From assembly GCA_045643785.1 (NCBI GenBank), contig JAZRFR010000257.1, positions 6,961 through 70,960 on the forward strand: a DNA stretch of 64,000 nt, read 5' to 3'. How positions within the stretch are numbered: position 1 is the stretch's first letter; every line of letters starts with the position of its first letter. Shown here piece after piece: positions 41,878-50,540 of the stretch. This stretch comes from CAMEON01 sp045643785 (lineage in GTDB: Bacteria > Bacillota > Clostridia > Oscillospirales > CAG-272). The position numbers were made by a program, and so were the translations under genes. The notes beneath the pieces are model-generated. The model did not search any database, was not told where the DNA came from, and saw only the letters and a program-made list of their open reading frames with translations.

Positions 41878-44800
41878 TTATTCTTTGCGCTTTCGGCACA
41901 GAACGAATCCTGCCGCCGCCAAGAGCAAGACAATGGGGGCGATCACAACGGATCCGCATCCCTGTCCCTTGCCGGGTTCATCGGAAGTGCCCGCGCCGTC
42001 TCCGCTTGAAGCACCGTTTCCGGTCATGGGAGCGGTGTCATGATCGGCCTTGGTTTCATCCTCGGTGGGTAAATCTTTACCCAAATTCAAGGTGTTTACC
42101 AAGCGCTGATCGGGGGTATACGTCACTTCGGCGTAGGTACCGCCCAGCAGGGTTTCCACTCGGCTTCCATCGGCAATCTGGGAGGCATACGCAATATAGA
42201 GGTTAGCGCACTCCATGGTCTGATTTCGGGTGGTCAAGGCGATCTGGGAGCCCGAAGAATTGATGCGGGTATCTTCCACGGTAAGCACCTCTTTCCCGCT
42301 TGCGTCACAGAGAATGGCTTTGCCGTAGTACTGCTGCCCCGTGCCGTCCGTCTTGTAGACTACGCCGGGATTCTCCAGTTTGACCGAGCACATCAGAATA
42401 TCGTTGAAATAAATGGATACTTGCTCGCAATCATCCACCACACGGAGCTTGAACCATCCGTTTGCATCGGGCTGGAAATCCTTCGAATAGGGGAAAGTAT
42501 AGGAAGCAGAAGCGACCCCCAATCCATCGGCGGCATACCGCTTGATGCGGACGGTAATGGCGTTCGCGTCGGGGTAGAGTCCGATGCCGGAGCCTGCGGT
42601 GGAAGAACCGCCGTGCTTACGACCGCCGTTCTCGGCGTACCAGTCCCACTCAAAGTAATTGAATACCTGATCCACGTTGAAGTTCGCCGGGTTTTTAGGA
42701 ACGTACGCACCGGGCATTTCGCCGCGTACGTAGATAGCGCTGTTGCCGTATTCAACCATGTGGATATCCGCCGAGAACTCGTAGGAGCCCTCCACGTCGT
42801 TCCAGGTACGGAGATCGCAATATCCCTTAAGTCGCAGGTAATTTCCTGCGTCGCCCTTCATGACCTGGGCCGTACAGTTATTCGTACCGCGGGCAAACTC
42901 AAACTGTTCTGCTATGGGGGTATTATTCACGAAGGTTCCTGCCCTCATGGTATCCATATCGTAGAGCACATCGATTACGGTATCCTTGACCGAAATATCC
43001 AGATCAGCGGAAGGCTTCTGTATAACTGCGCCGTTGGCAGAAGTCTTTCCTTCCTCGGTCACCAGAACGGTCTTCGCTACGGAAGTCGTTTCGTAATCTT
43101 CGCAGATATAGGTGTAGCCAAAGCGATTATCGGGGGCAGTATCACCCAGATCCATGAAGGCCATGGGATCGCCGTTCTTCACGGAATTATCGGCCCATTT
43201 GAAGATCATCTTCTTCAGTTTACCGCTGATGCCCAGCAGTTCCTTGGGGAGACGGATAGTCATGTAGGGACCTTCCATATAGAAGTACGCGCCACCTACG
43301 ATCTCGGACTCAAAGGAGTTATCCTTGAATTTTTCCACGGTCACGACAAAGGAATCACGGTCACGGTTGAGCACGTAATCGTAACCTTCCCAACCCGTGG
43401 TCACATCGCCATCCACGTTGAGATAGAGGTTCATCCACTCGGTATCGTTATCGATGATGATATCATGGGAGGTTTTGATCAAGAAGTACAGGTTGTCCTC
43501 ATCCTGGGAAACCTTGGCGTACTCGAAATCGTTACGACCGGTATTGTTGATATAGCGGAAGTCTGCGTCGTAGCTGACGGTGTTGCGATGCTCGACATCG
43601 TAGAGAGAGTCCATGTAGGTCAGTTCAATTTTATCCCAGGAAGAGATATCGTAAATGTTGACCGAGGTCTGATGGTCCGCAACGGGAGTCGCACCAATAC
43701 CCTTGAACTGACGGATATAATCCACCATCTGGTAGTAGTAATTATCTCCGATACCGTAACCGTCCTGATTCCGCATAGGCTCGCCGTCACGGGAGAATTC
43801 GCAGTTGAACTGATCTACGTAAGCAAATTTAGCCGTGGTATTGGCCATGTTTTGCGGAGTGTCCGAATGGAAGCAGCCTGCGATCCACTCGTTCCATCCC
43901 GTAATCATCATGACGAAGGGATCGTCAGCGGCAATATTTTCGTTGACGAGGTAGTTGACCGCGCCGAACTGGGATTCGAAGCAGAGTCCCTTCCCTGCCT
44001 GCTCCACGGAGGAGAACTCCATGTCGCCTTTGCCGTTGTTGGGCTCGCGGTTGTTGACGAAGCTACGGCCCTTGCTCATAGTGGGATGATGACCCATAGC
44101 AACTGCCAAGGATTCAAAGTTCCCCTCTCCATCGCGTCCCCAGCCGCCGTTACGCATTTGCACTACTCGCGTGCTTGATTCAGGCTTATAGATATATTCC
44201 TGCAGCCATGCCCAGTAGTTATCCGCATCGGTCCACGCCCAGCTTCCGCGGACAGTGAATTTCTCGTCTACCTGCTTCTTAGTGGCACCCGACAGGCCGG
44301 AATAATTACCGAAAACCAAAGGCTTGCCTTCCCACATGAAGAACAGCTCGCTGTACTTGTCCCAGTTCGCATCGGAGTAGACGGTGGTAAACAGCTTCTG
44401 CATATTGGATTGGAAGGTAGAAGGGGTATCGCCGTTGAAAAATACGATCTGGGGAGTATCAATGCCCTCTTTCCGCATTGCCAGCCAGGTATCGAACAGA
44501 GCGGTGTGACCGGGGATGAATACCTCCGCGTTGGAGACGTCCAGGTAAATGAAGTCAACCCCTGCCTGCTCCAGCATGTAGGCGTGCTTGCGATACACCC
44601 AAGTATCGGTATTGATGTAGTAGCCGAAGTAAGGTTCTGCCCAGTACGCTTCCCCTCCGTTTTCTTCAATGCGTTTGATGGCATTCTCGGCTCCCAGCTC
44701 CAGGTACAGCTTAGTATTGTCCTGTACGTGAACGCCTGCACCGACCCAGCAAAGGAAGTAGAACAGACCTACGTAGCGGTTGTCCTTGGGGTCGCCTGCC

Positions 44801-45672
44801 TTGGTGTTATCGGCCACGGTGCGGTCCAGGGCATCGTGAGCCGTCCAGGTAGAATAGTCGATCTTACGAAGTTCCTCGGCTTCGGGGATGTTGCGAGTCT
44901 CCTCCACGTTGGTGAAGATCACGTTATCGATGTAGCCGTCGATATCCCTCATATCCAGCGAGAAGTATCCCGAGGGATATAATTTACACTGGTTTGTCTC
45001 CGCCTTCACGGCGCCGTCGGCTCCGCAAAAGGCCAAATACCCATCTTCGGAGTACTTGACGGAGGCGATCACGGTTTCTCCGCAAGAAAGCGTGATGGTA
45101 TCAAGGCCTTCATGCAGGGTAAAATTCTTCGCCTCTGCCAAAGATACGGGCATGGCAACCGTTGTCTCCAGACCACACTCGGGTTCAAAGATTCTCATAG
45201 TATCGGTACCGTCGAAGGCGAACCAGACCCCCCGCTTGGAAGTATCTGCCGCTACGCGGGAGGTGCGGACACCTAGGTATACGGTACCACCCGTGAGCTT
45301 GAGATCGAAGGACAGGTAGCCTTCCTCCAAACCGTAGTTGTCGCCCAAGCCAACGGCAGATCCGAAGATGAAGTCCTTTCCTTCCTTGGTCGTCAGCGCC
45401 CCATCCACGATCTCGGCGTTGGCGCGGTTGCTCATGACAATGGCTGTATCGGTGGCGTAATGGTTGATTCGATCCAGGGAAAAGTCGTATCCGTGTGTGA
45501 CCAGATTACGGGTCATAAAACCGTAATCGTAGCCACCCTCATGTTCTGTAATCGCCGCGCCTCCGTAAGTCGCCGCGGGTTCTTCGGCAAACACGGTCGG
45601 GATCGTCAAAGCCGTACCAACCGTCATCAAAGCCGCCAAAACTGCGGCTGTCGTTCGTTTCCAATTTCTCAT
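41878..45672 (-). CDS. Surface-anchored GH71/GH99-like glycosidase with carbohydrate-binding modules
   Basis: A 1,264-residue secreted protein. Signal peptide 1-29 ('...IPTVFAEE'). Residues about 50-250 are a concanavalin-like beta domain. The barrel (about 300-640) has 'VGLFYFLCWVGAGVH', 'WAEPYFGYY', 'GVDFIYLDVSNAEVFIPG' and 'MMITGWNEWIAGCF', the pattern of GH71/GH99-type endo-acting enzymes. Two further beta domains follow (about 690-910, CBM9-like; about 930-1190, another jelly roll). After a Thr/Asp/Gly-rich linker comes Gly-Cys-Gly-Ser-Val-Val, a 19-residue hydrophobic run and an Arg/Lys tail, similar to the tail of the NPCBM protein at 8131. Has its own sigma-A promoter. Likely degrades host or plant glycans; substrate unknown. 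Confidence 0.75.
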   Translation of the reverse strand: MRNWKRTTAAVLAALMTVGTALTIPTVFAEEPAATYGGAAITEHEGGYDYGFMTRNLVTHGYDFSLDRINHYATDTAIVMSNRANAEIVDGALTTKEGKDFIFGSAVGLGDNYGLEEGYLSFDLKLTGGTVYLGVRTSRVAADTSKRGVWFAFDGTDTMRIFEPECGLETTVAMPVSLAEAKNFTLHEGLDTITLSCGETVIASVKYSEDGYLAFCGADGAVKAETNQCKLYPSGYFSLDMRDIDGYIDNVIFTNVEETRNIPEAEELRKIDYSTWTAHDALDRTVADNTKAGDPKDNRYVGLFYFLCWVGAGVHVQDNTKLYLELGAENAIKRIEENGGEAYWAEPYFGYYINTDTWVYRKHAYMLEQAGVDFIYLDVSNAEVFIPGHTALFDTWLAMRKEGIDTPQIVFFNGDTPSTFQSNMQKLFTTVYSDANWDKYSELFFMWEGKPLVFGNYSGLSGATKKQVDEKFTVRGSWAWTDADNYWAWLQEYIYKPESSTRVVQMRNGGWGRDGEGNFESLAVAMGHHPTMSKGRSFVNNREPNNGKGDMEFSSVEQAGKGLCFESQFGAVNYLVNENIAADDPFVMMITGWNEWIAGCFHSDTPQNMANTTAKFAYVDQFNCEFSRDGEPMRNQDGYGIGDNYYYQMVDYIRQFKGIGATPVADHQTSVNIYDISSWDKIELTYMDSLYDVEHRNTVSYDADFRYINNTGRNDFEYAKVSQDEDNLYFLIKTSHDIIIDNDTEWMNLYLNVDGDVTTGWEGYDYVLNRDRDSFVVTVEKFKDNSFESEIVGGAYFYMEGPYMTIRLPKELLGISGKLKKMIFKWADNSVKNGDPMAFMDLGDTAPDNRFGYTYICEDYETTSVAKTVLVTEEGKTSANGAVIQKPSADLDISVKDTVIDVLYDMDTMRAGTFVNNTPIAEQFEFARGTNNCTAQVMKGDAGNYLRLKGYCDLRTWNDVEGSYEFSADIHMVEYGNSAIYVRGEMPGAYVPKNPANFNVDQVFNYFEWDWYAENGGRKHGGSSTAGSGIGLYPDANAITVRIKRYAADGLGVASASYTFPYSKDFQPDANGWFKLRVVDDCEQVSIYFNDILMCSVKLENPGVVYKTDGTGQQYYGKAILCDASGKEVLTVEDTRINSSGSQIALTTRNQTMECANLYIAYASQIADGSRVETLLGGTYAEVTYTPDQRLVNTLNLGKDLPTEDETKADHDTAPMTGNGASSGDGAGTSDEPGKGQGCGSVVIAPIVLLLAAAGFVLCRKRKE

Positions 45673-45701
45673 ATCGATTCTCCTTTCGGACGGATGTATA
45701 T

Positions 45702-45730
45702 ATTATACACATTCCCTCGATATATTGCAA
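45702..45730 (-). promoter_or_regulatory. Sigma-A promoter of the GH71/99-like gene
   Basis: Minus strand: TTGCAA (45725-45730), 17-base spacer, TATAAT (45702-45707), 30 bases before the ATG. Confidence 0.7.
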
Positions 45731-45762
45731 TACTGTTTTGTCATTTTTGTGCAAAATGCTGC

Positions 45763-45798
45763 ACAAAAAAACCTGCCGCTGTAAGCGACAGGTTTTTT
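45763..45798 (-). terminator. Terminator of the DUF4430-like gene
   Basis: AAAACCTG-C-CGCT / AGCG-A-CAGGTTTT hairpin with one mismatch and T run on the minus strand, 23 bases after the stop. Confidence 0.8.
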
Positions 45799-45820
45799 GT
45801 ATAGCGCCAACCGATGGAAA

Positions 45821-46237
45821 TTATTCCAGAACGATGACGACGGTCTTGCCGTTCTCAAGAGTCTGGTTCTTAATGGAACCGAAAGCCTTAGCCTGACCCT
45901 CATCCTCGTAGTAAGCCTTCCAAGCCTTGCCGTTACCGGAAGTCAGCTCACCGATCGTAGAAAGCAGGTCGTTGCTATCGAAGATCTCGAACTCGTCCTC
46001 GAACTCACCGGCGCAGAACATCTCGATTGCATTGCCGAGGGTGCCGTCGCAAGAGGTAGTGCCCTCATACTTAACGGTAGAACCGTCCTTGATGATCAGC
46101 GTGACCTCTACGGTGGTCTTAACAGCGGTGTCTGCTGCGGTGGTCTCGCCGGCGTCGCCGCCCTTATCGCAAGCAACGAATGCGGAAACCATCATGCACA
46201 GAGCCATGACAACTGCCATAATCTTAAGAAGCTTCAT
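45821..46237 (-). CDS. Putative DUF4430-type lipoprotein
   Basis: A 138-residue protein from the ATG at 46237, which has GGAGG 9 bases upstream. The lipobox is 'FVAC' with Cys at about 23, followed by a Gly/Thr/Ala spacer. The remaining 90 residues ('VEVTLIIKDGSTVKYEGTTS', 'AIEMFCAGEF', 'GKAWKAYYEDEG') have the beta-grasp-like pattern of DUF4430, a domain related to the cobalamin-binding tail of transcobalamin. It is often near cobalamin or ECF uptake genes, but none is adjacent here. Single-gene transcript with its own consensus promoter and terminator. Confidence 0.7.
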   Translation of the reverse strand: MKLLKIMAVVMALCMMVSAFVACDKGGDAGETTAADTAVKTTVEVTLIIKDGSTVKYEGTTSCDGTLGNAIEMFCAGEFEDEFEIFDSNDLLSTIGELTSGNGKAWKAYYEDEGQAKAFGSIKNQTLENGKTVVIVLE

Positions 46238-46274
46238 GTTGAAAATCCTCCATAAAAGAAATATTGACAGGTAC

Positions 46275-46303
46275 ATTATACTACATTACGATCAAATTGT
46301 CAA
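46275..46303 (-). promoter_or_regulatory. Consensus sigma-A promoter of the DUF4430-like gene
   Basis: Minus strand: TTGACA (46298-46303), 17-base spacer, TATAAT (46275-46280), 38 bases before the start codon. A fully consensus promoter suggests high expression. Confidence 0.9.
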
Positions 46304-46368
46304 CGGCTAATTACAAAAATTCACTTTATAACCAAAATTTTGGGGGTATATCTTGTGCATTCTGTACA

Positions 46369-46863
46369 CTACACGTGCAAAATAACGGCGAACTGAAGGA
46401 AAAACAGGCAGATATTCCAAAGACCGAACAGCAAGGCAACGCATGAAGTCCATTTAGTAACCCGCCACCAAGAGTAGGCACAGACAAAGGCTGCCGCAGC
46501 CGACACGAGCAAGCACATCCACGACGGGACCAAATAAAACTTTCCAAAGAGCAGTGTATACCACACGAGGGAGAAAACCACGGCCAGTACGGCAAACGTA
46601 CAACCTCTCCACAGATGGACTTCCCCGACAGGACTCGTCGGAGGACACGACAGAAGATCTCCCAGGGCCGCCCCCCACAACAGGTAAAAGCCCAGCCACA
46701 AAAGGCTCATAAGCCACATAGGCGGAAGAAGCGCGGATGCGCTCAGCTTATGCAAAAGAATGATGGGAGACCCGACGCTCCAGCGGGTAAGCATGGCGCA
46801 AGCCAGAAGAAGACCTGCGCCGATGAGAGCGGGAAACGTAAGACCGCGTGAATTCGTTTTCAT
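46369..46863 (-). CDS. TspO/MBR-like five-helix membrane protein
   Basis: A 164-residue protein from the ATG at 46863 (GGGGAG upstream; the longer frame begins with GTG). Five hydrophobic helices. 'PPMWLMSLLWLGFYLLWGAALG' (read as two adjacent parts), 'FSLVWYTLLFGKFYLVPSW' and the last helix 'LFGLWNICLFFLQFAVIL' follow the layout of TspO, which has Pro-rich loop 1, a Trp-rich helix 3 and an aromatic helix 5. TspO binds porphyrins; here the similarity is partial and Trp/Cys-rich. Lies between two unrelated genes on the same strand. Confidence 0.55.
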   Translation of the reverse strand: MKTNSRGLTFPALIGAGLLLACAMLTRWSVGSPIILLHKLSASALLPPMWLMSLLWLGFYLLWGAALGDLLSCPPTSPVGEVHLWRGCTFAVLAVVFSLVWYTLLFGKFYLVPSWMCLLVSAAAAFVCAYSWWRVTKWTSCVALLFGLWNICLFFLQFAVILHV

Positions 46864-46960
46864 ACCGTGCTCCCCTTTCACTATTTCATCCGATATCCCT
46901 ACACGGTATGCCGTGACAGGATCATTTATGACGGAGCGGGAGCCGATCGTGATTCATTCG

Positions 46961-49246
46961 TCAGTCAAACAGGCGGTGACGGAAAAAATGCCACGGAAAG
47001 TATTTCCGACGGGGGTGATTTTCAATAGGCGGTGCATATTCATTCTCATCCTGTAAAATATCATTGGGAAGCAACGGGATTCGGTTCGGATCGTCCGGGG
47101 ATGCGGGAATTACGGGGATCGGCGGTTCTTCGTGCAGATCGCATCGATCCATGGGTTCGGTTCCCCGCACGAACCACCCGAGTTCACTTTGCACACCGTA
47201 TACGGGATCCTCACAAAATTCGTTCAAGCGCTTCCCCGTCAGCGGGCAGAATTTCATTTCCAGCAAAAGATCACGGCTTTCAAAGACCGACTGAGTCGGT
47301 CTCCCTTGATACGTTTTTTCAAAAGCCGCCATGAGTTCATCCCAGACCGACACGCAGAGATTGCCCCGTATGCCCTTCATCGGGATCGGATAATCGTATC
47401 CCATCCAAACTCCCGCCAACATGCGCGGGGTATACCCGACAAACCAGCGGTCACAATTATTTTGGGTGGTTCCCGTTTTTCCTGCTGCATCAATACCAAG
47501 GGATTTGAGTTCAGCCATATAGGGAGCCGCCGTTCCCTCCTGGGTAACGGCGCAGAGCATTTGCGTCATGAGAGCGGCATTTTCCGCGGAAAGGACGCGG
47601 TCTGCCTGTTCGAAAGGAGGATTTTCCAAAAGGACGTTTCCATCGCTATCCAAAACGCGGTGGTAGGATATGGGAGCACGATAGATTCCGTCGATAAACA
47701 CGGAGTACGCCGCGGTCAATTCACGGACGGACAGCCCGCGGCTCTGTTGGCCCAAGGCCAAGGAGGATACCGTCGCATCGTGATGCGCGGTGTTTTCGGT
47801 GGGTGATACGAGGCTTTCAAGCCCCAGACGGTCGTGCAGGAACGCAAAGGATTGCTCACATCCCACGTCGTTCAGAATACGCACCGAGACCGTATTGATG
47901 GAATGGGCCAAGGCTTTCCCTGCCGACACGCGTCCGCGGTAGATCCCGTCGGCGTTGGACGGCCATGGCTTGCCGTCCTTTTGGAGAAGGGGTTCATCCT
48001 CCAGGATGCTCGCCCACGTGATCAGACCTCGCTCCAGTGCGGGCGCATAGACGGACAACGGCTTAATGCAGGAGCCTGCCGGACGGCGGGTATCCACCGC
48101 GTAGTTCTGTATGCGGTTGGCATTTTTCTCCCCGACAGCTCCCGCGACGGCCAGAATATCTCCCGTATAGGGATCAATCAAGATACAGGCCGATTGCGGG
48201 CGGCCGTATTCCCCTTGGGGGAAATGATCCTCTTTCGCGTAATACGCTTCCAAAATTCTCTGCAAGGATTCGTCCATAGCGGTTTCAATCGTCAAGCCGC
48301 CTTTATAGATCATAACCGCCGCTTTGTCGTAGCTATACCCGTATTTCTCTTGCAGATCGCGGATCACATCACGGATCACCATGTCGATATACCAAGAGGT
48401 TACGGGATCGTTTACGGATCTTTCGGTTGGATTCAACCCCAGCGGGGATTGGATTGCTTCATCCCGTTCCGTCTCCGTGATATACCCCTGCTTTTCCATT
48501 TCCCTGAGAATGATATTCCTTCTTAACAGATTATTTTCGGGGCAAAGGATCGGATCGTACCCCGAAGGATTCTTGGTAATGGCGGCAATGGTGGCGCACT
48601 CGGCCAAGGAAAGCTCGGTAACGGATTTGGAAAAGTAGCGTTTGGCCGCGGCGCCGACCCCGTAACATCCCTCCGCCAGGTTGATCACGTTCAGGTACGC
48701 CTCCAGAATCTCTGTTTTGGAAAGCTGCTTTTCCAGATCAAAGGCGGTGAATATCTCGTTGAGCTTACGGTCAAGAGAATGTTCGTCCTTCCCTGTCAGA
48801 TTCTTGACCAGCTGTTGCGTGATGGTGGATCCGCCAAAGGTTGCGTTCCCCCTCAGATAGGCAAGCCCCGCTCGCCCCGTCCGTAAAAGATCTACGCCGT
48901 CATGCTGCCAGAAGCGTTTATCCTCAATGGCCACAAAGGCGTTGATGAGGTCACTCGGCATATCTCCGTAGGCGGTGTAGATACAGGCATCCGAATCGAC
49001 CAGAGCTGATTTGGGCGCTACATGACAGTCTCCATCCCTTCCCGCTCGGTTTTCGGGGGCATAGGCGTAAAAAACAGACGGTTCGTTTGCCTGATAGATC
49101 CGCACGAGAGACATATCCATTTTCGCGTTACTGTAAGGGATCAGAAAAGATACGGCGCCTAAGCCGAGCAGAAAACAAACGCCAAGCAATAAAGACACAA
49201 TCAACAAGGCAACACGCCAGCATTTTTTCCTTTTTCTCATGTTCAT
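46961..49246 (-). CDS. Class A penicillin-binding protein (transglycosylase/transpeptidase)
   Basis: A 761-residue bifunctional peptidoglycan synthase. Start at 49246 is chosen for GGAAGG 7 bases upstream. One N-terminal helix (about 12-35) anchors it. GT51 domain: 'FVAIEDKRFWQHDGVD' (catalytic Glu about 107) and 'FGGSTITQQLVKNLT'. Transpeptidase: SxxK in 'RPAGSCIKPL' (Ser about 392), SxN in 'AHSINTVS', and KTG in 'AGKTGTTQNN' (about 588). The tail is short and Pro-rich. It is divergent from the BofC-like gene, whose promoter is forespore-type; spore-specific class A PBPs (PbpF/PbpG in Bacillus) are a possible parallel, not shown here. Confidence 0.93.
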   Translation of the reverse strand: MNMRKRKKCWRVALLIVSLLLGVCFLLGLGAVSFLIPYSNAKMDMSLVRIYQANEPSVFYAYAPENRAGRDGDCHVAPKSALVDSDACIYTAYGDMPSDLINAFVAIEDKRFWQHDGVDLLRTGRAGLAYLRGNATFGGSTITQQLVKNLTGKDEHSLDRKLNEIFTAFDLEKQLSKTEILEAYLNVINLAEGCYGVGAAAKRYFSKSVTELSLAECATIAAITKNPSGYDPILCPENNLLRRNIILREMEKQGYITETERDEAIQSPLGLNPTERSVNDPVTSWYIDMVIRDVIRDLQEKYGYSYDKAAVMIYKGGLTIETAMDESLQRILEAYYAKEDHFPQGEYGRPQSACILIDPYTGDILAVAGAVGEKNANRIQNYAVDTRRPAGSCIKPLSVYAPALERGLITWASILEDEPLLQKDGKPWPSNADGIYRGRVSAGKALAHSINTVSVRILNDVGCEQSFAFLHDRLGLESLVSPTENTAHHDATVSSLALGQQSRGLSVRELTAAYSVFIDGIYRAPISYHRVLDSDGNVLLENPPFEQADRVLSAENAALMTQMLCAVTQEGTAAPYMAELKSLGIDAAGKTGTTQNNCDRWFVGYTPRMLAGVWMGYDYPIPMKGIRGNLCVSVWDELMAAFEKTYQGRPTQSVFESRDLLLEMKFCPLTGKRLNEFCEDPVYGVQSELGWFVRGTEPMDRCDLHEEPPIPVIPASPDDPNRIPLLPNDILQDENEYAPPIENHPRRKYFPWHFFRHRLFD

Positions 49247-49298
49247 ACGCCACCCTTCCGATCTTTTGGAAAATACATCATTATTGTGTCTCGGTTTC

Positions 49299-49327
49299 GC
49301 ATAATTAAACTGCGGCGGGGCATGATA
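49299..49327 (+). promoter_or_regulatory. Sigma-G-type promoter upstream of the BofC-like gene
   Basis: GCATA (49299-49303), 17-base spacer, CATGATA (49321-49327). Both hexamers match the forespore sigma-G patterns GMATR and CATNMTA at every position. The leader to the start codon is about 77 bases. Confidence 0.6.
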
Positions 49328-49346
49328 ATAGAGACACATCCACCAG

Positions 49347-49362
49347 TTTTTGACGTCAAAAA
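49347..49362. promoter_or_regulatory. Perfect 16-bp palindrome in the BofC-like leader
   Basis: TTTTTGACGTCAAAAA, placed between the sigma-G-type promoter and the start codon, and between two divergent genes. Could be an operator; the regulator is unknown. Confidence 0.4.
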
Positions 49363-49404
49363 TACGGCTCGCTGACATCGGGCCGATTATGGAAAGGAAT
49401 TTGT

Positions 49405-49959
49405 ATGAAGCAATTTACCAATCTGACCAAAGCTATCCTGATCTCCGTCGCCTCCGTCACGCTGATCTGGCTGATCTTCTCCACGGCATATACCTACACG
49501 GTATCCGAGGAAGTCACCCGACTGAGGAGGGACAGCCGCAGTGACATCGTATATCTCCGCAACCGGGTGCGTGATCTGGAAGCCGCCTTGATGCCCGACA
49601 TCCCTGCAGGCGTGACCACACCTGATATGAATGCGGATGACGCGGAAAATCAGGAAACCTCGCGTCCCTCTCGGGATACTGCATCGGCAGAAACCGAGGC
49701 TGTAACCGTCCCCACCCATCAATCGCCCGAAACCCAGGTGCCTACGGTTGACAATCCCGAGACACTTCCCTCGACGGCCACGTATCTTTTCACCGAATAC
49801 AACGGCATGATCGGCGTGTTTGATGCCGCAGGGGAGCTGGTGCGAACCATCAACGTATTCGTTATGACTCTTCCCGAAGCCGAAAGAGAGGCGTTATACG
49901 TAGGTATCCCCGCCTACTCCTACGCAGAAATGTGCGAGCTTGCGGAGCAGTTTGAATGA
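49405..49959 (+). CDS. BofC C-terminal-domain-like membrane protein
   Basis: A 184-residue protein. One N-terminal helix (about 10-30) is followed by a short coiled coil ('EEVTRLRRDSRSDIVYLRNR'), a disordered Glu/Thr/Pro-rich stretch (about 62-125), and a C-terminal domain (about 128-182: 'FTEYNGMIGVFDAAGELVRT', 'SYAEMCELAEQF') resembling the C-terminal half of BofC. In Bacillus BofC is made in the forespore and restrains the SpoIVB protease that triggers sigma-K processing. The N-terminal part differs from Bacillus BofC, so the role is uncertain, but the forespore-type promoter agrees with it. GGAAAGGA precedes the ATG. Confidence 0.65.
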   Translation: MKQFTNLTKAILISVASVTLIWLIFSTAYTYTVSEEVTRLRRDSRSDIVYLRNRVRDLEAALMPDIPAGVTTPDMNADDAENQETSRPSRDTASAETEAVTVPTHQSPETQVPTVDNPETLPSTATYLFTEYNGMIGVFDAAGELVRTINVFVMTLPEAEREALYVGIPAYSYAEMCELAEQFE

Positions 49960-49981
49960 TTCGGATCGCAATCCTGACAGA

Positions 49982-50015
49982 AAAAAGGTGTCATCCCATG
50001 GGATGACACCTTTTT
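49982..50015. terminator. Perfect palindromic terminator after the BofC-like gene
   Basis: A 34-base perfect palindrome, AAAAAGGTGTCATCC and its complement meeting at CATG. Works in both directions and also faces the zinc-ribbon gene. Confidence 0.9.
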
Positions 50016-50104
50016 CGAGCCGCATATGTATCCAAAACCAGAATGCAGACGACGCAGAGAGAAGTTCGTACAGTCGATTGAATCCCGCTTTCAGAATGGG
50101 GACA

Positions 50105-50425
50105 TCAACGGTCTCTTCTTCTTGCCTCGAAGCAGGCGCTGCAGTACACAGGTCTGTCCGCGCTGGGCTGGAACGTCAGCTTAGCAACGCCACCGCAATC
50201 GGTGCAGGTTGCCTCAAAATACTGACGCTCGGGCTTACCGGCGTTCTTCTTGGCATCGCGGCAAGCCTTGCAGGTCTTGGGCTTATTCTGGAAGCCCTTC
50301 TCGGCATAGAAAGCCTGCTCGCCGGCCGTGAACACGAACTCATTGCCGCATTCCTTGCAGACAAGGGTCTCGTCCTCGTAAACGGGAGTCTCCACGTTCG
50401 CGTCCATGATCTCATCTTCGTACAT
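50105..50425 (-). CDS. Zinc-ribbon domain protein
   Basis: A 106-residue soluble protein. Acidic N-terminus (1-22) then 'LVCKECGNEFVFTAGEQAFYAEKGF' in two parts ending 'KTCKACRDAKK' (four Cys, the probable zinc-binding domain zf-trcl), followed by a second CxxC set, 'ATCTDCGG' and 'VYCSACFEARRRDR'. This type is widespread and often described as DNA- or RNA-binding without proof. It ends 90 bases from the palindromic terminator. Confidence 0.85.
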   Translation of the reverse strand: MYEDEIMDANVETPVYEDETLVCKECGNEFVFTAGEQAFYAEKGFQNKPKTCKACRDAKKNAGKPERQYFEATCTDCGGVAKLTFQPSADRPVYCSACFEARRRDR

Positions 50426-50540
50426 TGGTTTTTACCTCGCTTAAAATGGTTTTTGCCCCGCGGCGGACTCACACCGCCATCTCGAAGTTGGTTACCTCGC
50501 GTTCTTTTTGTACCATCGGGACATAGTACCCGCCCTTATC

